In this document: positions 37,886-45,558 of the stretch, one piece after another
How positions within the stretch are numbered: position 1 is the first letter of the stretch
Layout: every line of letters starts with the position of its first letter
The notes under the pieces: model-generated
The model's database searches: none
Told to the model about the DNA's origin: nothing
Seen by the model: the letters and a program-made list of their open reading frames with translations, nothing else
Made by a program: the position numbers and the translations under genes
IMG/VR virus record: IMGVR_UViG_3300047510_001668
Span: 113,879 to 177,878 of that record
DNA length: 64,000 nucleotides
Strand: one strand, 5' to 3'
From: a virus

Positions 37886-38925
37886 ATCTCTAGATTTTGT
37901 GCCTCAACATACAATGTTTTCAGCAACGTTTTCAATCGTTCTTTATCCTTTTCTGATTCCACTGAGTCCACATATTCAGATAACAATGTCATGGTATCTT
38001 CAATGTTCACTGCTTCACTTTCCAATGCTTCAGATTCAAACTCAGAAAAATCTTCATGGACGGTCAATTCAATCACTTCATTAATATACAAGGCATCCAA
38101 CAGTTTGTCAAATCTTTGATAGTCATTTTTATGAACGACTATCACCTTTACGCAACACTTCTTGTAGGCAGAAGCATCCACCGTGGGCTTTCTGTCATCA
38201 TAGTAAATCTTATGAAAGATGCGATTGGGATTGGGAATGAATGTAAGTTCCTTGGTCACGGTGTCCAGAATGTGAAATCCTCGAACATCCTCGAAATCAC
38301 TCCAAATCATTTCATAGGGACTGCCTAGATAGTACACATTATCATCTGTGCTTCTGTGATGAAAATGGCCGGTCAACACCATGTCATAATGTGACACCAG
38401 TTCACGATCCATCCCACCTTCATTGGTGGCACCACGAAACATATCAAATCCAGAAATTTCAAAATGCCCAAGACCAATTCCCCGATGGCGCTTCAGAAAG
38501 TCCATGGTGGCATCATGATTGTCTGGACACACCCAAGGAATGAAACTGAAATCTTGCCCACCAAAATTCATCTCAGCACATTTCTGGATGATATGGATGT
38601 TCTCATATTCACGAAGTAGCAAATCAATGCTGTTCACTTCATTGGTGTTCTTGTAATAGGTGTCGTGATTGCCAGGAATCACGTACATGTCTGCACCTAA
38701 TTCTGCTAAAGGACCAAAGAAATAATTTTTGCAAGAGCGAAGTGTGGCAAAATTAATATACTTGCGCCTATCAAAAACATCACCCAAGTGGAAAACTGTT
38801 TTGATATTGTGTTCAGTAATATAGGGAAAGAATGTTTCATCATAGAATTTCCTGAAGTAGGCATCGAAATGTTGTGAATCATTTCGTGCACCAAAATGTG
38901 TATCAGTTAAAATGGCGATTTTCAT
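37882..38925 (-). CDS. 47: Recombination nuclease (gp47, Mre11/SbcD-like)
   Basis: A 347-residue metallophosphoesterase nuclease. Motifs are AILTDTHFGA (Asp8, His10), FHLGDVFDRR, VIPGNHDTYY and TGHFHHRS, all in family order. It pairs with gp46 in end processing. The start overlaps the stop of the small gene upstream by 4 nt, and its stop overlaps gene 46. The C-terminal ~80 residues, acidic, should be the gp46-binding part. Confidence 0.96.
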   Translation of the reverse strand: MKIAILTDTHFGARNDSQHFDAYFRKFYDETFFPYITEHNIKTVFHLGDVFDRRKYINFATLRSCKNYFFGPLAELGADMYVIPGNHDTYYKNTNEVNSIDLLLREYENIHIIQKCAEMNFGGQDFSFIPWVCPDNHDATMDFLKRHRGIGLGHFEISGFDMFRGATNEGGMDRELVSHYDMVLTGHFHHRSTDDNVYYLGSPYEMIWSDFEDVRGFHILDTVTKELTFIPNPNRIFHKIYYDDRKPTVDASAYKKCCVKVIVVHKNDYQRFDKLLDALYINEVIELTVHEDFSEFESEALESEAVNIEDTMTLLSEYVDSVESEKDKERLKTLLKTLYVEAQNLEI

Positions 38926-39152
38926 AGCTCATCGAATGGCGTGTGATAGGCAATCAACAACTTACACGCCTCAATATGCTTTTCAATATCCACAATGTCC
39001 TGTTCCAGGTCCGTGGTGAATACATCACCCCGACCCAACTTCTTCACCCGCTCTAAGCTTTCAATGAAGCCTTCTAAATTGTTTTTAAGTTCTTGGGCTA
39101 CAATGTTGTCCACCGTGTCCCAATCCAATTCCACTGTGAATTTTCTTGACAT
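38922..39152 (-). CDS. Conserved small protein before gene 47
   Basis: A 76-residue acidic helical protein starting MSRKFTVELDWDTVDNIVAQEL, with LEQDIVDIEKHIEACKLLIAYHTP at the end. A protein like this precedes gp47 in other marine T4-like phages in my recollection. It overlaps gene 47 by 4 nt. The codons KLLIA create a chance 13-nt match to the dyad element used at promoters. No function is known. Confidence 0.78.
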   Translation of the reverse strand: MSRKFTVELDWDTVDNIVAQELKNNLEGFIESLERVKKLGRGDVFTTDLEQDIVDIEKHIEACKLLIAYHTPFDEL

Positions 39153-39155
39153 GAT

Positions 39156-39599
39156 TTATCCCTCGTAGATGGCAGAGTTGCTTCCATGTTCAAACACTTC
39201 CACACTCTTTAAACGAACACGATTCTTTGACATGGATAATACTTGTGGAGCAATATCAGTGTAAACAATCTCAGCAAACTTTTCACACCCGACACCTGTG
39301 AATATGCGAAGTGTTAATATACCTGCGTCATCCATCTGCTTGAACAATGACAGATGTGGGTCATCTGCTGCCACAGCAGTTGTATGGTCAAAGGCTTCTT
39401 CCAGATACATCTTGATCCACTTGGTATCACCGAAATCATATACCCAATTTCTTTCATCCAATGTATCTGCTTCGAAAATGAAACGAAATCCCAAGCTGTA
39501 TCCATGTACTTGATTACAATGGGATGTGGCACGCCACTGACGAAAGGCGCAACTCAATCCACGGTCATTGCCAAATGTCTTTGTTGAATAGTACTTCAT
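39156..39599 (-). CDS. QueD-like 6-carboxytetrahydropterin synthase family protein
   Basis: The 147-residue T-fold protein starts at ATG 39599 with GAGGTGA upstream (a GTG 6 nt earlier is also open). QueD features are SHCNQVHGYSLGF (catalytic-type Cys, then His), NWVYDFGDTKWIK, FDHTTAVAADDP and VEVFEHGSNSAIYEG. QueD converts dihydroneopterin triphosphate to 6-carboxytetrahydropterin, the step before QueE. The usual zinc triad is altered: the HGH motif is HGY and the early AAH is SCAFRQ. Metal binding may therefore differ. It is in the same run as DpdA, FolE and QueE. Confidence 0.8.
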   Translation of the reverse strand: MKYYSTKTFGNDRGLSCAFRQWRATSHCNQVHGYSLGFRFIFEADTLDERNWVYDFGDTKWIKMYLEEAFDHTTAVAADDPHLSLFKQMDDAGILTLRIFTGVGCEKFAEIVYTDIAPQVLSMSKNRVRLKSVEVFEHGSNSAIYEG

Positions 39600-39601
39600 G
39601 G

Positions 39602-40621
39602 TCACCTCGCAAGATAAGAGTACATAACATCAGCATTCAGATACTTCAAAGCCAGAATCCCTCTTTGACGCTCCATCAAACTTTCATAACTATCATAATT
39701 ATCTATCTTGTCCTGAATGAAATCTTTCAGTTCCTGTTTGTGAAGTTGAAAGTTGTCCCAACTGTTGGTCCACTCAGAAGGATACTTGAAAGGCTTCAGA
39801 TACATTTCAGCATAACTACATCTGTCCGGTACAATCGGGATGGCACCAGCCAAACATCCTTCCATCATACTGATGCCTAGATTCTCATGCAAAGCACAAC
39901 TGAACACCGCCTTGCTGGTTCCCAACAAATGATAATAATCTTCTTTCACCAAGTTCAATTTCTGTGAAATCACCACATCCAGTTGTTCAGCAATCTCTGG
40001 CTGTTTGTCAGCATTGTATCTGTGAGGCCAAATCACCTTGTTCTCTTTAGGAAAGTTGATGTACTTGGCCATGTCCACACTCATTATCTTATGTGGTTGT
40101 CCTGATAGAATTGCCTTTCTGTGATGTTCAGGTGTGATGTTCAGGTTGTTCAGGAACATCTGACGATGAAACTCTGTAGCGAAATAGTTGTAATCACAGG
40201 CATGATACCAACTTCTTTCTGCATGATTGGCTGATTCACCTTTCATCTTCATGCCCAAGATGTCTGTGGGGTCATAGGCACCTGCATGCCAGATGCCATG
40301 AATCTCCACAGGAATCTCCAGCAAGTCACTCATGTATCTGATGGCAGTGATGGCAAAGTTCCAGGCATCTGTGACCAGAAACTTGTCACCTGGCTTCACT
40401 TGATTCATCATGAACAAATCAGCAATCTGTTTCACTTGTGATGCCTTGTACTTGTTGGTGAAGGCAAAGTTCAAAAAGGCACCTGAAGTGGTTCCAGAAT
40501 CCACGGGGTCACCAATGGTTCTGTTCGCCAAACCGCGACGGTCCAGGTCCTTGGGAATGTTGTGATACCATTGTTTGGTGTAGCGTTGGTCAATGGGTTC
40601 AATAGGGATGATGAAAATCAT
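39602..40621 (-). CDS. Glycosyltransferase (GT-B-like) within the deazaguanine cluster
   Basis: A 339-residue protein resembling family 1/4 glycosyltransferases in its C-terminal half: SKAVFSCALHENLGISMMEGCLAGAIPIVPDRCSYAEMY (residues ~240-280), with the E-x(n)-E arrangement (Glu in ALHENLG and in MMEGCLAG) used to bind the sugar nucleotide. The N-terminal half has KFLVTDAWNFAITAIRYMSDLLEIPVEIHGIWHAGAYDP, a Rossmann-like segment. Genes on both sides overlap by 1-4 nt, so it is translated with QueD and the pterin-like protein. T4's DNA glucosyltransferases act on modified bases, which suggests a DNA target here. Sugar and acceptor are not determined. Confidence 0.75.
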   Translation of the reverse strand: MIFIIPIEPIDQRYTKQWYHNIPKDLDRRGLANRTIGDPVDSGTTSGAFLNFAFTNKYKASQVKQIADLFMMNQVKPGDKFLVTDAWNFAITAIRYMSDLLEIPVEIHGIWHAGAYDPTDILGMKMKGESANHAERSWYHACDYNYFATEFHRQMFLNNLNITPEHHRKAILSGQPHKIMSVDMAKYINFPKENKVIWPHRYNADKQPEIAEQLDVVISQKLNLVKEDYYHLLGTSKAVFSCALHENLGISMMEGCLAGAIPIVPDRCSYAEMYLKPFKYPSEWTNSWDNFQLHKQELKDFIQDKIDNYDSYESLMERQRGILALKYLNADVMYSYLAR

Positions 40622-41019
40622 ACGGCAGGTACCAAAGTAACAGTGGGTGTGATGAACGGCTTGTAAATCAAAATGGCGCCATTCTCACCATCTTCACTAA
40701 CACCTGCCTCTATCACACGACCAGGATAATTCTTTTTGATGTATTCAATCAAATCCTCAGCAATCATTTCACAACTCTTGTGATCCAATTGGAGTAAGTT
40801 TTCACTATATAAAGCTTCCAGTTCACGTTTGAACATGATGAATTCAATATCTCGGTCATTGTGTGTCACTGCCACACGAACACGGAAATGAAACATATGG
40901 CGGTGAGGATATCCTAGAAAACTCACGGAACACAATTTAGGGTCTTCCAAAGCAGCGGGATACTTGTGAACCCCTTCTCGTTGGAATGTGACTTCAATAT
41001 ATCGTTCTATAGTTTCCAT
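40618..41019 (-). CDS. Second pterin T-fold-like protein in the deazaguanine cluster
   Basis: The 133-residue protein has VSFLGYPHRHMFHFRVRVAV near residue 35, then DIEFIMFKRELEAL, DHKSCEMIAEDLIEYI and AGVSEDGENGAILIY. The order His-rich strand, long helix with Cys, then VSExxENGA resembles the QueD/6-pyruvoyl-tetrahydropterin synthase fold, but without the classic catalytic Cys-x3-His. It could complement the unusual QueD. It starts 1 nt inside the DpdA stop codon and its end overlaps the glycosyltransferase by 4 nt. Enzymatic role is inferred only from pattern and place. Confidence 0.65.
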   Translation of the reverse strand: METIERYIEVTFQREGVHKYPAALEDPKLCSVSFLGYPHRHMFHFRVRVAVTHNDRDIEFIMFKRELEALYSENLLQLDHKSCEMIAEDLIEYIKKNYPGRVIEAGVSEDGENGAILIYKPFITPTVTLVPAV

Positions 41020-42317
41020 TAGAAATCCTCCGGAAGGCTTGCGGGTTGACCATCTTCAATAGGTGTGCTATCCAAACTTGAACCTGCATGTTGCAACCAG
41101 TACTCGAAATCTTGTCGAGACTTCACACTTCTCATGGCATCAATGGTGGAGTAGGTTAACGCATCCACCAATCCATGAGCCTTAGAGAAATCATTGGACA
41201 CAGTTTCCACATGACGTATAAAGTTCATGGTGCTCCCCACAAAGTAGGCACTGAATGCCTCTAATGGTGGGAGAAAGTTTCCATTGTGCAACTTCTGATA
41301 GGCACGAACTGGAATGTTCATGGCTTCCATGAAGAAGTCATCATCTACAATGTAGTCTTTAACATACTTTCTGACATCACTATTGATGAAACTGTAATCT
41401 TCTGCACCTTGACCACCATTCTCTGTCTGATAATTGTTTTCATCATCACGAAACAATCTGCCTGGTGTGATCCACTTGAAGTCTGGTCCATAATATCGAC
41501 CCATCTGCACACCTGATGTATGAGTGGTGCTGTCATAGCTCACCAAGGTGTTCTGATACACATCATGATGTTGCATGGCAATCACAGGAAGCAATCTGGA
41601 CACCGACCCGACACCCAACAAATGGAAGTGATGTGTGGTCTTGGACAATGGCAGTTGTGTATAATAGAATGCTCTCTTGCAATCTTCCAGTGTGCCAGTA
41701 CCTAGTGCCACAGCTCCCAATGCCACACCACCAATGAACTCATGAAGTTCCTTGGGAATTTCTTCCAAGGCCAGTTCTGTCCAACGAACATAGCTATCCA
41801 AATCATTGCCTTGTGCAATGAAGAAAGGTCTTGCCTTGGATCCCATCTTGATGAAAGTCTCAATCTGGTCACGAATGTTCTTGCCTGATTCTCTGGCACA
41901 CCATTCAAACTTGCTTCTGTCGAAATACTTGCTGCTGGTGTCTGACCTGGAGGACCTGGCGGACTTCAATGACACAGGAATCTCATCAAAGCTCATGGCA
42001 CAATCTGAATAGTTGCCTTGATTGGTGTACACTTCCTGCTTCAATTGTGGCGTGATGGTCTTGCCCAGAGTAATCATCTGAAGACCACCTGAGTCGGCGT
42101 AAATCTGATTCACACCTTTGCCACGATACACATCACGAAAGAATTCACCAAACTCCTTTTCAATGAAAGCATTGTACAGAAAGGAGAATTCATGGTTGTG
42201 TTGTCCACGAAGCAATGCCCACAAATCATTCAATCTGTTGGCGGTATCACCACTATGGGACTCCTTGAATCGAACACGGAGAAAGGATAATCCTGATGCC
42301 ACATATTCAAATTTCAT
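41019..42317 (-). CDS. dpdA: DpdA-like DNA-guanine transglycosylase
   Basis: A 432-residue protein of the tRNA-guanine transglycosylase (TGT) fold. YADSGGLQMITLGK (Asp75-Ser-Gly-Gly-Leu-Gln80) matches the TGT substrate motif TDSGGFQ. CAMSFDEIPVS matches the second substrate aspartate (FDEC-type), GGVALGAVALG the GLAVGE-type loop, and NTLVSYDSTTHTSG the likely nucleophile region. No C-terminal zinc-binding or PUA domain typical of tRNA enzymes is evident, as in DpdA. DpdA enzymes exchange guanine in DNA for a 7-deazaguanine. The ATG at 42317 lies 2 nt after the exonuclease stop. FolE, QueE and QueD in the same run support this call. Confidence 0.88.
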   Translation of the reverse strand: MKFEYVASGLSFLRVRFKESHSGDTANRLNDLWALLRGQHNHEFSFLYNAFIEKEFGEFFRDVYRGKGVNQIYADSGGLQMITLGKTITPQLKQEVYTNQGNYSDCAMSFDEIPVSLKSARSSRSDTSSKYFDRSKFEWCARESGKNIRDQIETFIKMGSKARPFFIAQGNDLDSYVRWTELALEEIPKELHEFIGGVALGAVALGTGTLEDCKRAFYYTQLPLSKTTHHFHLLGVGSVSRLLPVIAMQHHDVYQNTLVSYDSTTHTSGVQMGRYYGPDFKWITPGRLFRDDENNYQTENGGQGAEDYSFINSDVRKYVKDYIVDDDFFMEAMNIPVRAYQKLHNGNFLPPLEAFSAYFVGSTMNFIRHVETVSNDFSKAHGLVDALTYSTIDAMRSVKSRQDFEYWLQHAGSSLDSTPIEDGQPASLPEDF

Positions 42318-42319
42318 AA

Positions 42320-42829
42320 TCAACTCTTTAGAATTTTCAGAAGATGTTTGGTTTGATATACAGCATCATCCAAGGCATTATGATAACTACCAGAACGTTC
42401 ATCAAAAGGCATCTGAATGATTTCCTTCATGGTACGATAACATCTATCCATCCAAGGTGTCCAGGGACGATTCATGCCACAGGCCTTGTAGGCGTTGTCC
42501 ATGATGACGTTATCAAAACCTGCTCCACAACCCCATGTTGGGAGCGGCTTGGATCCATACCAGTGTGAAAATTTCACCAAGGCGTCATGAAGGGGAAGAT
42601 TGTCTTTTCTCAACATCTCCAACACTTCACGGGGTTGTTTACTCCACCAACGCACGGTGTCTGCTGAAATGTCCAGACCTAACTTCTTGCAATCAGCGGC
42701 ATCTACGGTGCAGTAGAAGGTGTCCATGATGCCATCATCAATGGTGAACTTCACGGCACCTATGGAACAGATGGCTGCGTTGGATTCCACACTCATGGTC
42801 TCCAGGTCCAACATCACATTCACAGACAT
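42320..42829 (-). CDS. 3'-5' exonuclease, DEDDh (RNase T/DnaQ-like)
   Basis: A 169-residue exonuclease. Motifs are MLDLETMS (first Asp-x-Glu), WGCGAGFDNVIMDNAY (second) and HNALDDAVYQTKHL (third, HxAxxD), giving all four metal-binding acidic residues plus His. This resembles the Rv2179c/DUF5051-like and T4 DexA-like families. It lies between FolE and DpdA with 1-3 nt gaps. Its substrate, DNA or RNA, is unclear. It may process DNA repair or modification intermediates, but it could equally degrade host nucleic acid. Confidence 0.88.
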   Translation of the reverse strand: MSVNVMLDLETMSVESNAAICSIGAVKFTIDDGIMDTFYCTVDAADCKKLGLDISADTVRWWSKQPREVLEMLRKDNLPLHDALVKFSHWYGSKPLPTWGCGAGFDNVIMDNAYKACGMNRPWTPWMDRCYRTMKEIIQMPFDERSGSYHNALDDAVYQTKHLLKILKS

Positions 42830-42830
42830 A

Positions 42831-43529
42831 TCACTTAATCAGGTTCATGAACTCTGAACGAAGCGCTGGATCTGCCTTGAAAGCACCACCCAACTTGGAT
42901 GTGATGGTTGTGGAGTGTGGGTCTTCCACACCACGCGCTTTCACACAGAAATGCTCGGCGTCAATCACCACTGCCACATCATCTGTCTCCAGAATGAATG
43001 CCAAGGCATGATAGATTTGTTCAGCCAAACGTTCCTGAACTTGAGGACGGCGTGAGAAATATTCCACCACACGATTCAACTTGCTCAATCCCAACACCTT
43101 CTTGCGAGGGATGTAAGCCACGTGAGCATGTCCGTGAATGGTCACGAAATGATGTTCACAACATGATGTGACACCAATGTTCTTCTCCAACACCATCTCA
43201 TCATAGCCCATCTTGTTCTCAATGGCAGTACACTTTGGGAACATGGCAGGATCCAATCCCCAAAACAATTCATTCACGAACATCTTGGCGACACGAGCGG
43301 GACTATCTTGAAGTGAATCATCCTTCAAATCCATGCCTAAAGTTTCCATGATGGCAGTGAAATGTTTTTCAATCTTCTTCACCTTTCTGTCAGCATATTC
43401 ACTGGACTGAATGGTGGGGGTTTCCACTCCTAGTGACACTAGATGCTTGTGCACCTTGGCACCCAGTTCAGGGTCACACTTACCCATGGCAGTACGAATG
43501 GCGCTGGCGTTATAACGTTGTGCTTTCAT
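42831..43529 (-). CDS. folE: GTP cyclohydrolase I
   Basis: The 232-residue enzyme converts GTP to dihydroneopterin triphosphate, the entry to 7-deazaguanine synthesis. FolE features are DSPARVAKMFVNELFWG, VTSCCEHHFVTIHGHAHVAYIP with the zinc-binding Cys and His, KLNRVVEYFSRRPQVQERL, and a late CVKARGVEDPHSTTIT. The ATG at 43529 is chosen for GGGAGA spacing. It begins 1 nt after QueE. It is intact and of normal length. In phages this gene is usually linked to deazaguanine DNA modification rather than folate. Confidence 0.96.
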   Translation of the reverse strand: MKAQRYNASAIRTAMGKCDPELGAKVHKHLVSLGVETPTIQSSEYADRKVKKIEKHFTAIMETLGMDLKDDSLQDSPARVAKMFVNELFWGLDPAMFPKCTAIENKMGYDEMVLEKNIGVTSCCEHHFVTIHGHAHVAYIPRKKVLGLSKLNRVVEYFSRRPQVQERLAEQIYHALAFILETDDVAVVIDAEHFCVKARGVEDPHSTTITSKLGGAFKADPALRSEFMNLIK

Positions 43530-43530
43530 A

Positions 43531-44430
43531 TTATCTCCCGATGATGTTTCCAAAGACGTAACATTGATTTCGTGTGGCGACATTGAATCCACGATTCATG
43601 GCCTCAACACACAAGTTTGCAATATCAGGATGTTCTTGAGCATCCTTTGTGGCACCCACAGGCATCACCCAAACCTGTGGCATGAATTGCCCACATAGTA
43701 ATCTAATACGATCCAACTGATGGTCAAGCTCTTTCCAACATTCAATTGTACCATTGCACACAAACTTCAATACACTTGTGGAAAGGCTGAATGTGTAATC
43801 CCGAATCACATCTGGATTGATGGCATTTTCTTCACCGGACACATTGAACAACTTGGGACTCATGGCCCAATGCCACCTGTATCCCCCAAACTGACGAAAA
43901 TCCTGAGCGATGAATTGTTTCAACTCATCAGACATTTTGGTTGTGGCATTAGTTTCAATGGTAACAATTCTGGGCATGTTTCCCATGTGAGCCATTTGCG
44001 TTAGAATTGCCACTATGGCTTTCTGCTGCAACATGGGTTCACCACCAGTGAAACACACCATGACATCTTGTTGAGTCTTGGGATGTAGGAACAATCCTTC
44101 AGGATTATGTTCACTCTTGTTGGCGTCAATCAACCGCTGTGCCACTTCTGCGGGAGAGCCATCATGTGCCAGATGCTTGTATAGTTGTGACCAGGAATAG
44201 GATGAGTCACACCCATATTGCCACACAGGAAGTTCTGCCACTGACTTCACAGAATCCACATTGAATTCCTTGTAGGGAAGAACATATGTGGATGGGTCAG
44301 TGGGATTCTGTTGTCCAAATCCATGACAATTTAAATTACATCCAAAGAAACGTAACCAAACAGAAGGCACACCTGCCAGTTCTGCTTCACCTTGGAACGA
44401 ATAGAATATTTCTGAATACCGAATTCTCAT
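43531..44430 (-). CDS. queE: 7-carboxy-7-deazaguanine synthase (QueE, radical SAM)
   Basis: A 299-residue radical SAM enzyme that converts 6-carboxytetrahydropterin to 7-carboxy-7-deazaguanine. YSFQGEAELAGVPSVWLRFFGCNLNC (residues ~10-35) is characteristic of QueE. The cluster cysteines are Cys31 and Cys35, and the third is probably Cys73 in WQYGCDSSYSW, after a long insertion. The SAM-binding CFTGGEPMLQQ follows near 125. The ATG at 44430 follows GAGG. It leads the deazaguanine run behind the promoter at 44455-44483. The long insert is unlike the compact bacterial CxxxCxxC motif. Confidence 0.92.
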   Translation of the reverse strand: MRIRYSEIFYSFQGEAELAGVPSVWLRFFGCNLNCHGFGQQNPTDPSTYVLPYKEFNVDSVKSVAELPVWQYGCDSSYSWSQLYKHLAHDGSPAEVAQRLIDANKSEHNPEGLFLHPKTQQDVMVCFTGGEPMLQQKAIVAILTQMAHMGNMPRIVTIETNATTKMSDELKQFIAQDFRQFGGYRWHWAMSPKLFNVSGEENAINPDVIRDYTFSLSTSVLKFVCNGTIECWKELDHQLDRIRLLCGQFMPQVWVMPVGATKDAQEHPDIANLCVEAMNRGFNVATRNQCYVFGNIIGR

Positions 44431-44454
44431 AAACACCTCACAGGTAGTACTAAT

Positions 44455-44483
44455 AGTATAATCATTATTTAGGAACTTGTCAA
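44455..44483 (-). promoter_or_regulatory. Sigma70-like early promoter for the deazaguanine cluster
   Basis: TTGACA, 17 nt, TATACT on the minus strand, 25 nt before queE and directly after gene 55. Early expression fits a system that must modify new DNA. Confidence 0.82.
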
Positions 44484-44486
44484 CTT

Positions 44487-45119
44487 CTACTCGTATTCAA
44501 TTTCTCCCATTTCCACGCTTTCATTCACTTGAAGCACATCAATATGGTGAGATTCATCTAAACCATTTTCATCATCCAATTTCTGAAGATACTTGGGTTT
44601 TCTGGTCATCTTCTTGTCTTTCTTGGCTTCATGAAGTTCTTGTTGAGCTGTGTCAGCTTGTTGTTTCAGATACTTGATGAAGCCATTATCATAGCTCCCT
44701 TCATCATGTGCTTGTCGAATGATGCCTTCAATATCTAAAGATTCAATGTATCGGTATTTGGTTTGCAGATATTTCTTTTCCTTTTGAATTCTACGCACAA
44801 AGGCGTAGTAGGTGATTTGCGTGAAATAGGCAAAAGGGTTGCTGGACTTCTTGGGATCAAAGTTGTCCATGTAGATGAGGCAATTCTCAATGGCATCCAG
44901 AATCATATCTTCTCGGAAGCTGTAATTGATGAAATTGCTTTTGTAGGCTAAATGATTGGCAATTTTTATGAAGCAATCACCAATGTAGTCAGGCACCTGA
45001 GGGCGTTCCTCTTCATTCTTTTTCGCCTGATTCACTTCTTTCTTGTAATCAATCAGTGCCTGTAGGAACTGCTTGTTATCTATGTAATGCTTGCTGTTTT
45101 CATCCTTCTTCTTCGCCAT
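44487..45119 (-). CDS. 55: Late sigma factor (gp55)
   Basis: A 210-residue sigma-like protein. NFINYSFREDMILDAIENCLIYMDNFDPKKSSNPFAYFTQITYYAFVRRIQKEK (residues ~62-118) is the region-2-like core of T4 gp55, which recognises the late -10 box TATAAATA. The acidic C-terminus ends VEMGEIEYE, consistent with the clamp-binding tail seen in T4 gp55. The ATG at 45119 follows GGAG; a start 33 nt upstream overlaps the previous gene more. Its presence explains the NATAAATA boxes in the window. gp33 is not found here. Confidence 0.93.
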   Translation of the reverse strand: MAKKKDENSKHYIDNKQFLQALIDYKKEVNQAKKNEEERPQVPDYIGDCFIKIANHLAYKSNFINYSFREDMILDAIENCLIYMDNFDPKKSSNPFAYFTQITYYAFVRRIQKEKKYLQTKYRYIESLDIEGIIRQAHDEGSYDNGFIKYLKQQADTAQQELHEAKKDKKMTRKPKYLQKLDDENGLDESHHIDVLQVNESVEMGEIEYE

Positions 45120-45558
45120 AGTATTCTCCATAATGTTCATCATCAAGTTCAATGATTCTCAGTTCACCATTGTTCATTTCACGAATCAATTCATCAGCAG
45201 CTTCAGACCTTTCTTCCTGGTCCAGAATTTTCTTTCGTGTTTCTTTGGCTTGAGAAATGTAATTTACATATTGTTGCTTCACTTCTTTCTTCAGGTCACC
45301 GATGGTCAACACCACATCAGTGCTGATGGTGAATTCTTCACCGTCGCTCAATCCCATCCAGGGACGAAGCATGAAACTTTCTCCAATTACATGGTTGCCT
45401 TTTCTCATTTCTTTCATGGGTACCACTTGTACTGGAACATTCAACTGAAGATGTGTTTCTGAGGCAGGAGATTTGATGTCTCTGTCCATGGAACAGAGGA
45501 TGCTTTCTCCTGTTTTCAATCGAACCACTTTGAAATAACCGTCGTGTAAACTATGCAT
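45100..45558 (-). CDS. Conserved T4-like phage protein, Sm-like candidate
   Basis: The 152-residue protein starts MHSLHDGYFKVVRLKTGESILCSMDRD, a two-strand opening shared with small barrel proteins, followed by VQVVPMKEMRKGNHVIGESFMLRPWMGLSDGEEFTISTDVV and an acidic helical end. I recall relatives in marine T4-like phages next to uvsW and gene 55. It overlaps UvsW and gene 55. It may be related to the shorter protein at 25845-26147. Function unknown. Confidence 0.75.
   Translation of the reverse strand: MHSLHDGYFKVVRLKTGESILCSMDRDIKSPASETHLQLNVPVQVVPMKEMRKGNHVIGESFMLRPWMGLSDGEEFTISTDVVLTIGDLKKEVKQQYVNYISQAKETRKKILDQEERSEAADELIREMNNGELRIIELDDEHYGEYYGEEEG

Noticed and set aside
38940-38975. 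13-nt match (TAAGTTGTTGATT) to the promoter dyad
   Set aside because: It lies in the coding sequence of the small gene before gene 47 (KLLIA), lacks the second arm and has no TTGACA after it.
39156-44430. Queuosine tRNA modification for the host rather than DNA modification
   Set aside because: The transglycosylase lacks the C-terminal tRNA-type region and QueF/QueA/QueG are absent. It remains a weaker alternative.
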